Origin: Symsagittifera roscoffensis
Lineage: Eukaryota > Xenacoelomorpha > Acoela > Convolutidae
Reading direction: 5' to 3'
DNA: 64,000 nucleotides
NCBI RefSeq assembly: GCF_963678635.1
Contig: NC_087062.1
Coordinates: 72,199,345 to 72,263,344, forward strand
A model generated the notes under the pieces. The model worked only from the letters and a program-made list of their open reading frames with translations. It searched no databases and was not told where the DNA came from. Below are positions 56,018 through 64,000 of the stretch, in pieces. The position numbers and the translations under genes were made by a program. The first letter of the stretch is position 1, and the number at the start of each line of letters is the position of its first letter.

Positions 56018-57102
56018 TTAACAAGTTCACACTCATTATCGGTATAGTCTCCTGGAATGTCATCATCGCTAAAATTGTGGATCTGGTAAGGTGAATGATA
56101 ATGGTTATTTTCGTTGAAGGGTTTTTTACTGTTTGACCTGTCACGCGATTGAGAACTTTCCTTGAAGTTTGACAAATGCCTGAATTCTTGTTGGGGGCTT
56201 ATATCATTGAAATTGTTGTCTACTCTTGACCTACTCTTGCTATAGTTATGGTAACTTCTGTTTGAATTCTCTCTTAATTGAAGCGAGTCATAATTTTGCT
56301 CCTGTTGATCGTTATATTTGAAGCAATGTCTAATCGTATGGCCTGACATGCAGCACCAATTGCAAAACATTGGGTTGTTTTGTTTGTTTCTATGCTCATG
56401 TGGATTATAAGCTGCGTTTATTTTATGATCTTTCATTAGTCCTGTTAACTCCTTAAGCTGATCCTTTATTCCTTCTATCTCCAACTTATTATCAACACTA
56501 CTTGAGGCTGTTCCAGTAAACTCACTACTTACTGCAAAACTTAAATCTTTTGTTGCAATATGATCTTTTAATTGTTGCCATGTTGCGGTTGGATTCTCAA
56601 TTAGGAATTGATGAGCCTTTTGTTTCAAGCCTGGCGGGCTTAAGCCGCGTACAAAGAATTCCATTTTCTTTGCTGTTCTTTGATCATCATTAAAAGTTGG
56701 ATTAGGCCATCCACGGTCTACTGCGGTGCTTAATCTATGTATGTAGCTTTTAATGAATTCATCAGGTTGTCTTTTTATGTTTTCTGCTTCTATTCGTCTC
56801 CTATACTTATCTTTATCATCAGTGAATCTATCTATGAATTGATCTCTTATATCATTCCAAGGTAAGTTTGCTGCTAATCCCTGATACCATTGAGCGGCTG
56901 GACCTCTTAATATTGAACCAAATAAGGCTCTTTGTCTGTTATCATATGCGTCTTGTTCGTCACCTGCATCTCCTGGTCTAGTGCCTAGGGAAAATGCTCT
57001 CTTTTTCTCTACTATATCAAGAAAATCTCTTGCATCTTCATTCGGATCTAAGCCGGTAAACTTTTCGAGAGCTAAATCTGGGTATGCTACTACATTTGCC
57101 AT
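56008..57102 (-). CDS. Intact gag polyprotein, 364 residues, CCHC knuckle
   Basis: Uninterrupted from ATG 57102 (MANVVAYPDLALEKFTGLDP) to TAG 56008. Residues about 10-190 form the capsid-type region (FGSILRGPAAQWYQGLAANL, W-x-D-I-R-D-Q-F-I-D-R-F, FIKSYIHRLSTAVDRGW). CNWCCMSGHTIRHC is an exact C-x2-C-x4-H-x4-C nucleic-acid-binding knuckle near residue 250. The C-terminus is Ser/Asn/Arg-rich and acidic at the end. It assembles particles and packages element RNA. An intact frame in a decayed landscape suggests recent activity or retention. Confidence 0.9.
   Translation of the reverse strand: MANVVAYPDLALEKFTGLDPNEDARDFLDIVEKKRAFSLGTRPGDAGDEQDAYDNRQRALFGSILRGPAAQWYQGLAANLPWNDIRDQFIDRFTDDKDKYRRRIEAENIKRQPDEFIKSYIHRLSTAVDRGWPNPTFNDDQRTAKKMEFFVRGLSPPGLKQKAHQFLIENPTATWQQLKDHIATKDLSFAVSSEFTGTASSSVDNKLEIEGIKDQLKELTGLMKDHKINAAYNPHEHRNKQNNPMFCNWCCMSGHTIRHCFKYNDQQEQNYDSLQLRENSNRSYHNYSKSRSRVDNNFNDISPQQEFRHLSNFKESSQSRDRSNSKKPFNENNHYHSPYQIHNFSDDDIPGDYTDNECELVNLN
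56011..56017 (-). promoter_or_regulatory. Programmed -1 frameshift site, UUUAAAC
   Basis: The gag end reads AAT TTA AAC TAG. T TTA AAC is the canonical slippery heptamer in the correct register, and the TAG stop is the very next codon. A -1 slip continues as TTT AAA CTA GAT into the protease frame. A downstream RNA structure was not verified. Confidence 0.75.
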
Positions 57103-57641
57103 CTTTGTTTAGTTCACTTAATGTTTTGTTAACAATATATAGAGGGTTTGGATGTGTTGTGTACTGATCAATTGTTCGGACTGAAATAATTGTATTTAAG
57201 TTACAATGAAGTTTGCTGAGTTCAATGATTACGAATTTTTGTTACATAGATCAATTGTGCTATGGGGCTGATTAAGCTTTTTTAAGATAGAAGTTATCTC
57301 TGGGGTATTGCTGCTGGAAAGAATGGTTGTGGGTGTTTGGACAAAATTGTGATTTGATCTTTTTGGATATTGGTGATATAACAAATAAGTTTTGTGGATT
57401 TATTGATTAATTTTAGTTTTAAATTAAATGCTGTTGTATTTACTTATAAAAGTTGATCATAGCATTTTACATCCTTTTAGGGACATAAATATTTATCTAG
57501 GGAATGATAACCAATATAAAAAATATTTAAATTTTTCTTATGAACTTGTTATGATTTTTAATTTTTGTTAAGGAAAAATTTGTGTTTTTAATAAAAAATG
57601 ATTAAAATGCAAGTAGTTTTGTGCTTTGGTATATTATGATA
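57103..57641. other. Leader region between gag and an upstream ORF
   Basis: AT-rich, no domain. It should hold the primer-binding site if the 5' LTR lies to the right, but none was recognised. Confidence 0.35.
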
Positions 57642-57926
57642 TCAAAAAGCAATCGGGAGTGAAGCAATTAATCGCTCTTCCGGTATACAAATTATGTTGT
57701 TTGGTATTTTTATTTGCTGAAGAATTGTGTCAATTTCTGGAGTATATCGACGAAAGAAGACGTATAATTCGTGTTTATCTTCGTTAGGGTGTTTTGCTAG
57801 TATACTAATGTGATTTTTTTCAGTGTTAGTGATATACCATATGATGTTAGAGACTTTATTTCCCAATTTGAGCTTTAAATTTATTGTACTGACGTCAATT
57901 TTAAAATGTGTTGACATTAATTTCAC
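57642..57926 (-). CDS. Small unknown ORF upstream of gag (94 residues)
   Basis: Open from ATG 57926 (MKLMSTHFKIDVSTINLKLK) through IIWYITNTEKNHISILAKHP to TAA 57642, ending IPNNIICIPEERLIASLPIAF-like. The amino-acid composition looks natural, and it is on the strand of gag. It might be an extra 5' ORF of the element or an exon of a host gene. No domain recognised. Confidence 0.35.
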   Translation of the reverse strand: MKLMSTHFKIDVSTINLKLKLGNKVSNIIWYITNTEKNHISILAKHPNEDKHELYVFFRRYTPEIDTILQQIKIPNNIICIPEERLIASLPIAF

Positions 57927-59979
57927 GATGTTTGTTTTCTTTTTCTTAAGCCAAGTTGTACTATTTGATTAGTATGTCTTAGAGTAATGAAAACCTCTTA
58001 GGAATTATTGAATATTAACAAAGGTTATTAATAATAAGATAAGGAAATTTAAAAAATTTCTTTGGAAAAAAAAATTTTTTAAAATTTTTTCTAAGTTTTT
58101 CAAGTTTTTTATTCGCTGAAACCTTAACTGAAACCTGAAACTTTGTTCAAGTGAAGTTTTATTGATGCTATGGTATGGTTAACAATATAACTATATGCCT
58201 TTAATGGTTATTATTGGTTCAAACTTAACTTTTTTGTTTAAAATTTATAGAAAATTTTTTTGACTGAAACGATAATCTGAAACCTGAAACTATGGTAGCT
58301 GAAGTTGAGTTTTTTTTTTATCTTAAAATTTTCTTTACGCTTTATTATATCTGGTTTTTGCTTTATCTTGCAAAAAAATTCGAGAAAACCGAATCTTTTG
58401 ATATCTTAAACTTAGTTTTTGAAAACTCAAACCTGAAACTCTTAAACTCTCTCAAACTCGGTGCATGAAAATAAAAAGTTGGTTTTTGATAGCTGGTCTA
58501 GTGTAAATTGGAATTTTGAACAGGTTTGTAACTTCAAAATCAAAAATTTGTTTGCGGAAACCTAAATTTTTGCGGCTGAAACTATGATTTCTAGAACTGA
58601 AACTATGGTTTGACCACTTGGTTTTAGAGTTTTGAGATTGAAAATTTAGGTTGGTCTCTCTAATATATTTCTATTCCAGCAATAAAATTGCCAAAAAGAT
58701 GAAAATTTTAGCTTAAAACGACGATTTTATTTTTCTGAAACTATATGTTTGAGGGCTCAAACTAACACCTTCTAGAAGTTTTTTGAGTTTAAAAATTTGT
58801 TAGTGCATTAAAGATTCTTATTATCTTTCAATATTTCACAAAAATTTTTCTCGGGAAGCAAGATTTTTGGTTCTGAAACCAAAAACACCAATTCTGAAAC
58901 GTACGTTTCAGCCTTAGGAACCAAAATTTAAAATTGGTTTGGTGGGTTTTAACACCGTTAGTTTTCTTTAGAAAGTCAAAATTCGGCGTTCGGAGCTCAT
59001 TTTTGAGACCAAAAACTCAATTTTTGTGTTCTGAAACCTGAAACTAACAAAAACGTACCATTTAAGACCAGATTTTTGACTTATGGTATCCAAATTTGGG
59101 TTTGACTAGTTCAACTTTTGCTGTTTCACCCGAATCCGTTTACAGAAACTTGAAATTTTGACCGGAAACTATACTTATTTTAACTGAAACGTTTGGACCT
59201 ATAACTGAAACTTAGACTGAAACCAAAAATTTTGGCTGGTAAAAATCAATTTTTTAGTGCTTATGCTATCATATGAAACCTATTTTATCAATATAAAGTG
59301 GATGTGTCAGTGTTTTAAACTTAGTTTTTGTTGTGAAACCTGATATTTTTGTGCTGAAACTAAAACTTGGTGTTTGGTGTTATGTGGTTAACGTTTAAGA
59401 TTGGTTTTAGTGCGTAATCTTATTCTTAATTAGGTGTATATTTAAACTGTGTCAAAAAAACTAATGATTTATCAAAAAACACTCAAATCCGTTCCTTCCT
59501 TTTTGGTTTTTGTGATTTTCTTCCTTAGTTTCAGTAATTGGTAGCTTTACTGATGGATGATTTAGGTTTAAGTTACGTTAAGGTGGTTAGAATTAAAATG
59601 AGTTTAAGAAAGTTTGAGGATAAGCCTCGAGAATTGATGAAGGATTAGGATAAATAGCAACAACCGTGGATGGTTTGAGATAATGTGATGAAGAATTCGA
59701 TTTATCATACAATTTAGGGTACTCTTAGATCGCGCATATGACCACTTAACCCCCTCGAAAAAATAAATGAAGATATTTAATAAGTTTTTGAGCACTTTAG
59801 TTTAATACAGAATTTCGTTAATTTTAGTGATGATAACTTTAAACTGAAGTTTCGGCAAAACTTTAGTGGATTACTGGACAAAACGGGTATATCTTACTAG
59901 CGGACTTAGGCAGAGAACGATTCTTTCAGAAATTTTATATATTATTATAATAATAGATAATAGTTAAGTTCATGAGCTA
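57927..59979. repeat. AT-rich region with recurrent CTGAAAC motif
   Basis: CTGAAACC / CCTGAAACT occurs many times between about 58130 and 59350, in loosely repeated surroundings (e.g. AATCTGAAACCTGAAACTAT), suggesting an old, degenerate minisatellite. No gene seen. Confidence 0.4.
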
Positions 59980-60154
59980 ATGTCAGTTAGAAAGCCGTCT
60001 AATAGACCTCGAGATGGAGGGATATCGTGGGCGACTGCTAGCGCAGGGGATGCATTTCGCAAGAACCCTACCAGGAATATCTGTCAAGTAGAAGACAATG
60101 AAATTGTGTTTCTATCGAAAGATACCCATTGTCTCTGGCTTTTTGAGGTTGAAA
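59980..60154 (+). CDS. Candidate coding exon cut by the assembly gap
   Basis: From ATG 59980 the frame is open for 58 codons to the gap: MSVRKPSNRPRDGGISWATA, then AGDAFRKNPTRNICQVEDNE and FLSKDTHCLWLFEVE. G+C content rises sharply compared with the 2 kb before it. No recognised domain; not distinguishable from a retroelement start. Confidence 0.3.
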
Positions 60155-60354
60155 NNNNNNNNNNNNNNNNNNNNNNNNNNNNNNNNNNNNNNNNNNNNNN
60201 NNNNNNNNNNNNNNNNNNNNNNNNNNNNNNNNNNNNNNNNNNNNNNNNNNNNNNNNNNNNNNNNNNNNNNNNNNNNNNNNNNNNNNNNNNNNNNNNNNNN
60301 NNNNNNNNNNNNNNNNNNNNNNNNNNNNNNNNNNNNNNNNNNNNNNNNNNNNNN
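60155..60354. other. Assembly gap, 200 N
   Basis: Run of exactly 200 N, probably a placeholder length rather than a measured size. Confidence 0.99.
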
Positions 60355-60449
60355 AAATATAACTAAGATATCAAGTATTTCTTACAAATAGAATTAAAAC
60401 AGTATGAAATTGACTTCAAGTCTGCTCTTATTTCAAAGCAAAGCCTTGA

Positions 60450-60530
60450 ATCTTCCGACAGCCCTCTGATTTGTCTCTTAAAAAACGATTTCGACAGCCC
60501 TTTAATTTGTCTCTTAAAAAAAGATTTCTG
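60450..60530. repeat. Tandem repeat, about 38 bp, two copies
   Basis: CGACAGCCCTCTGATTTGTC-TCTTAAAAAACGATTT is followed by CGACAGCCCTTTAATTTGTC-TCTTAAAAAAAGATTT. The CTTGAATCTTCCGACAGCCC start resembles the end of the 55-bp repeat found at 60725. Confidence 0.75.
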
Positions 60531-60724
60531 GCTGATAATATCAAGTATTAAGCGTTGAACCTTATGTTTTATTTTGAAATGATAAAACCAACGAGCTGGT
60601 CTCAACTCTATACAACTTTTTCCAAAGATTCGGAACAATTCGCCATGCATCAGTAATTCGAATAAACTTAGCATCCAAGAATCAAACGAGTTTCAGAGCA
60701 ATCACAATGTTAATAAAATACTAC

Positions 60725-60779
60725 AGACTGCTCGTATCAGGGCAAAGCCCTGAATGATCCGACTGCCTTTTAAGGTTTA
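60725..60779. repeat. 55-bp dispersed repeat with hairpin, copy 2
   Basis: Differs from the copy at 51455 at two bases. The GGCAAAGCCC hairpin loop is altered by one of them, the stem is intact. The identity shows recent mobility or conservation. Confidence 0.85.
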
Positions 60780-61904
60780 TGGAGCAGCAGAAAAAACATT
60801 AAAAAAATTAAATGAAATAAAATAAGAAGAAATTGTTTTTTCTAAAATTAGAAACTTTTTATGAAAATCATCCCCCCACAGGCCATATAAAATACAAAAA
60901 GAGAGATTTCGTTCCTTGTAACAAATCAATTATGGCAAATAAGCTTCGTTCAACCAATTTGGAACGATATCAAAGACGGATTAAATCTCGCTTACGCGTT
61001 AATAGCGCGAATTATATCGCGCGTTAATTGTCCCAAATTGGTCAAAATGGCCACAATGGCAATCTTTAAACCCTCATATTATTACGAAAATTAATCAGAG
61101 GTGAAATATCTTTTCAAATTTAAGCTCAGGACAACAATACCTTTTGAGTGATATAAAAAAAATTCCGTCAAAAATGGTTAGTTAAAAAGTCGAAATTTGT
61201 CTGAAGAAAAAAAACCCACCCCGAGCACAAATATTCCGTTACATTTCGTATCGAAAGTCTGAGCAATAATAAAGATCCCGGGTTTGAGCCGCATACTTAA
61301 CAGTTTTTTCAGAGTTGGAGAAAATAAGCACCCTGAGCCTACGTTTTCCTCACTTTCTTTGAAAGCGAAAGTCGAAACAATAAAGAGTAGATCGGCATTG
61401 TGGCAGATCAGATAAAAAGCGAACATGAAATGTATTTTTGCTGCTACGATGCTCTGTCCACGCAGATTTTAGCATATCACAACCCGATTTTTTTTAGATT
61501 GTCTTGTTATGACAAAAACTACAGCTTTAGTTATAATGGCAAAAAATGTTTGTTTTTTGTTCGCCGAAATGGGCGATGAGAAAGCCACTAACCATGCACA
61601 AATATTCTTCGTTTCTTTTTTTCTTGCCCGTACCCAACGGAGGCTGTTTTTCTAAATAGAAATTTTATATAGATTATCTTGCCAAGTTGTCTTGTTTTTT
61701 TTTCTGTGCAGATATGATCTATTGCTTTTCTAGTTAACAAACAAACAGTTTCTGGAAAGAAATTACCAAAAATCAGTTCCTTGTTTGACTGCAATAAGAT
61801 AAACTTGCTTCGAGTTTTTACTATACCAGAAGCGACCTATTGCAAATTAACAAACAAGTAAGTGTTACTTTGAAGTAGGCTTCTAAAATTATTTATCTTC
61901 CTTT
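60780..61904. other. AT-rich DNA, no supported gene
   Basis: Contains a local palindrome GCGCGA-ATTATA-TCGCGC at 61005-61022. Short open frames (e.g. 60833-61024, ENHPPTGHIKYKKRDF) have no recognised domain. Confidence 0.4.
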
Positions 61905-61978
61905 AGGTATGTGGTACTGGTTAGCACAACCGCCTAGAAAATTAAAAGGTCGTGGTTTGAGTCCCACCAGAGTTTTTT
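61905..61978 (+). ncRNA. tRNA-like sequence (tRNA pseudogene or SINE head)
   Basis: A-box-like TGGTACTGGTTAGCAC (61912) and a good B box GGTTTGAGTCC (61954) lie 42 bases apart. GTGG/CCAC give a partial T stem, CCT/AGG a partial anticodon stem, and TTTTTT at 61973-61978 could terminate Pol III. The acceptor stem does not close, so a functional tRNA is unlikely. Confidence 0.45.
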
Positions 61979-62060
61979 CTAGCTAGAAATAGTTTAAATT
62001 TAGCTACTTTTTTTTTCAGAAATAAGATAATAAATAAAGAATTATAAGAAAAACCCTGCT

Positions 62061-62318
62061 TTATTTTAAAATTTCATAAAGAATTTCTGACCAGAAACTT
62101 AGATTAGATTTAAAGTATTTCAGTTCAGAAATGAAGAATTTTCTCGATACGGATGATCTATTGCCAGATGTCTTGTCTGCTTTATCATTATCATTTTGAT
62201 TTTCTTTAAATTGTGTCCTAGAACAATCCTGGATATCTGATTTATATTTTCCGCAAATTGCGGCTATCTTTTGGGGATCCACGGGATGACCTTCGTAAAA
62301 ATGACTTATTATGCAATT
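62061..62318 (-). CDS. Candidate small coding segment, minus strand
   Basis: Open from a stop near 62319 to TAA 62061, reading HFYEGHPVDPQKIAAICGKY then KSDIQDCSRTQFKENQND and ending FWSEILYEILK. The first third looks protein-like, the rest is polar. No ATG before 62282 and no domain recognised. Confidence 0.2.
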   Translation of the reverse strand, partial: NCIISHFYEGHPVDPQKIAAICGKYKSDIQDCSRTQFKENQNDNDKADKTSGNRSSVSRKFFISELKYFKSNLSFWSEILYEILK

Positions 62319-63401
62319 CTAAATATGAAATCTGTAGGAAAAAAAATAACCCATACAATATTTTGTCAGCATTTTTTTGACCTGACTACAAAAAATCCAG
62401 CTACAACTTTCGATCAATGGGAAATTTTTTGCCCTCATTTTAGGTCCTTTTAAGCTGATTGAGCAACAAAAAAGTTTGGATTGAACAAATGCTTTGTTGA
62501 ATTCTAGTTTTAAGAATTTTTCTACATAAAAAAAAACTTTTTTAAAAAAAAGGAAACTGAAATTATTGTTTCCGTTTTTCCCATTTTTTTGAGCAAAAAT
62601 ATTTTTTTTGCAATAAATTTCTTAAGCGCGCAAGAAAGCATTTGTTTAATCAACTTTTTTTCACCTTTCTAGTAAATAAGCTAAGCGGCACAGCTTTGAG
62701 GCACTGCTATGAATGGGACGAGGAATCAATTCATCCATGATATATGTTTCTCTTTGTTGAGTAAACTGCATTTTTATTTCGTAGCTGTCACTTGGAGCGG
62801 AAACAAAATGCCTTTTATAATTCGCTGCACGTATCCTGAGTCTATTTTTCATCGATTTTTTCTGTTTTAAAGGTTCTATAGGGCTACAAAAATCAACACA
62901 CCTTTTCAGCCAATCCAATCAAAATCTCGACCAAAGCTTTACAAAAGTGCATAAAAAGATAACGTATTTTTGTGACTAGATATAAAGTAATTATTTTTTT
63001 GTTACCATACGTCTTACCACAAGATTGTCTTGTTCATTTGCATCAAACAAGCTTGATAAAAATAAAAATAGAACTCGAATTTTAGTTCATTTTTTGTTAT
63101 TAATTCAATTCTTTAAATTAGAAAGTTCATAAGGCTCATTCACCGGTTTAAACTGAAAACTTGAACTTTGTTATAAAAAATTTAATTCAAATTCTTAGCT
63201 GATATTCAATGTGCGCTTCTCAGTTTCACTTAATTTCTTTGAAAAACCATCTTATTCATCTTATATAGATTATTACTGTACAACATTTACAAAAAAATTT
63301 AAAAAGTAGATAAATATTTTTATTCTTCCAACAGGTCTGCGCAACCTCAAATTGTACTAAATTACCCTAATTAAAAACCGCAGATTTCATCTTTATACAA
63401 A
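62319..63401. other. AT-rich DNA, no supported gene
   Basis: No gene, RNA or clear repeat seen. Poly-A/poly-T rich. Confidence 0.4.
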
Positions 63402-63551
63402 ATGGACAAAACCAACTTACTCGATGGAGTTCATTTCTACCTTGCGCCGATTGAGCCGATCGAAGAGAAAAGCGGAGAATCGAGTCAAGCTTCGGCCGAA
63501 CATTCGCTCATCGGGGACGACATCATTTCATCACAGCAGGGTTGGCAATGA
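63402..63551 (+). CDS. Candidate first exon of a host gene
   Basis: ATG 63402 in a good context (ACAAAATGGA) opens MDKTNLLDGVHFYLAPIEPI then EEKSGESSQASAEHSLIGDD and IISSQQ, to TGA 63549 if unspliced. G+C content is far above the flanks. A donor G|GTTGGC at 63541 is of the GTTGG type also used by the vWA-Hint gene at 470, so the exon may end there. LLDGVHFYL is reminiscent of a BRCT start but this is weak. Downstream exons would lie right of the window or were not found. Confidence 0.4.
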   Translation: MDKTNLLDGVHFYLAPIEPIEEKSGESSQASAEHSLIGDDIISSQQGWQ

Positions 63552-64000
63552 GAAAAGATTTCAATTATTTGATTTGATTATCCAAACCGATTGTAAAATT
63601 TTAATCGAGCGCTGTTTTTTAACGAAAATGTGATGTGATGCTTATAAAACTTAAACTAGGAGAAAAAAATTATAAAAAACTGAACAAAATTTTGACGCCG
63701 AAACTTTTTATAGCTAGCTTAAGTGGTTGCTAGTTTTAATTGAATGAACAGTTACGTAATTTTTGTATAACTATTCGGCCTTATTACCGAAAAATTGCGG
63801 TTTGTTAAAAAATCTCTCTGATATTATAAATTGCGAAACACGTGTATAGAGAAAAGTTTCATAAGATCAATCTGTTATTTTGATCACCAAATTATGCATG
63901 TCTATCTTAGCTTCAAAGAAGCTTGAGATAAAAACCAACAAATTTGAGAAAAATTTTTAGTGCAGAGCAAATCAATACTGCCTCAGAATATTACACCAAT
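63552..64000. other. AT-rich DNA to the window end
   Basis: Probably intron if 63402-63541 is an exon. No exon recognised. Confidence 0.35.

Noticed and set aside
51914-59979. LTR pair for the gag-pro element
   Set aside because: No matching sequence was found between the two sides by eye. An alignment would be needed to exclude very diverged LTRs.
60833-61027. Plus frame with ENHPPTGHIKYKKRDFVPCN
   Set aside because: No domain, no splice support, and the frame ends in a local palindrome.
1-64000. CRISPR arrays, bacterial operons, ribosome binding sites
   Set aside because: Spliced genes, retroelements and the absence of tight operon spacing show eukaryotic DNA. No regularly spaced direct repeats with unique spacers were found.

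Overview
The window is eukaryotic nuclear DNA, most likely from an invertebrate animal, and cannot be placed more precisely from the sequence alone. Host exons are interrupted by GT-AG introns, intergenic DNA is strongly AT-rich, and most of the window is decayed retrotransposon and repeat DNA rather than genes. One scaffold gap of 200 N lies at 60155-60354.

Layout. 1-1.9 kb: the 3' two exons of a plus-strand host gene coding for a von Willebrand A / Vwaint / Hint (hedgehog-intein-like) protein. 2.7-3.2 kb: a small element with perfect 36-bp terminal inverted repeats. 3.7-4.0 kb: a LINE reverse-transcriptase remnant. 4-9.65 kb: diverged tandem repeats, three copies of a 318-bp satellite, and a minisatellite built on the core CCGGAAGGGT. 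10.5-17.1 kb: a decayed plus-strand Ty3/gypsy-like element (gag, protease, RT, RNase H, a long acidic linker, integrase). Recognisable integrase stops at about 17.07 kb, where a repeat complex begins.

17.1-33.4 kb: three copies (A, B, C) of a non-coding repeat of roughly 4.2-4.5 kb. A and B face each other around a 716-bp spacer and form a giant inverted repeat. C is a direct copy of B. B and C carry a Pol III-like box pair and a primer-binding-site-like motif that A lacks. Shorter repeats R1-R3 and a TA-flanked MITE follow.

33.8-44.5 kb: a minus-strand LTR retrotransposon (37503-44546; LTRs, a TGG-starting primer-binding site, gag, protease, RT, RNase H, integrase) with inactivated catalytic residues. 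Its 3' third plus about 930 bp of flank has been tandemly duplicated to the left.

45.6-46.5 kb: another inverted-repeat element. 47.5-50.9 kb: unrecognised plus-strand coding sequence, including a four-exon model whose splice phases all agree. 51.8-57.9 kb: a second minus-strand retroelement with an intact gag, a UUUAAAC slippery heptamer directly on the gag stop, and an in-phase -1 protease, but no detectable RT or integrase. 58-64 kb: AT-rich DNA with tRNA-like sequences and candidate host exons near 60.0 and 63.4 kb.

The most original observations are the preserved gag-protease frameshift site in an element lacking recognisable pol, the giant inverted repeat (a potential long-hairpin RNA source), the datable duplication inside the LTR element, the four-exon unknown gene and the vWA-Hint protein. 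No database search was possible. Family calls rest on motifs read in the sequence, and boundaries of diverged repeats are approximate.
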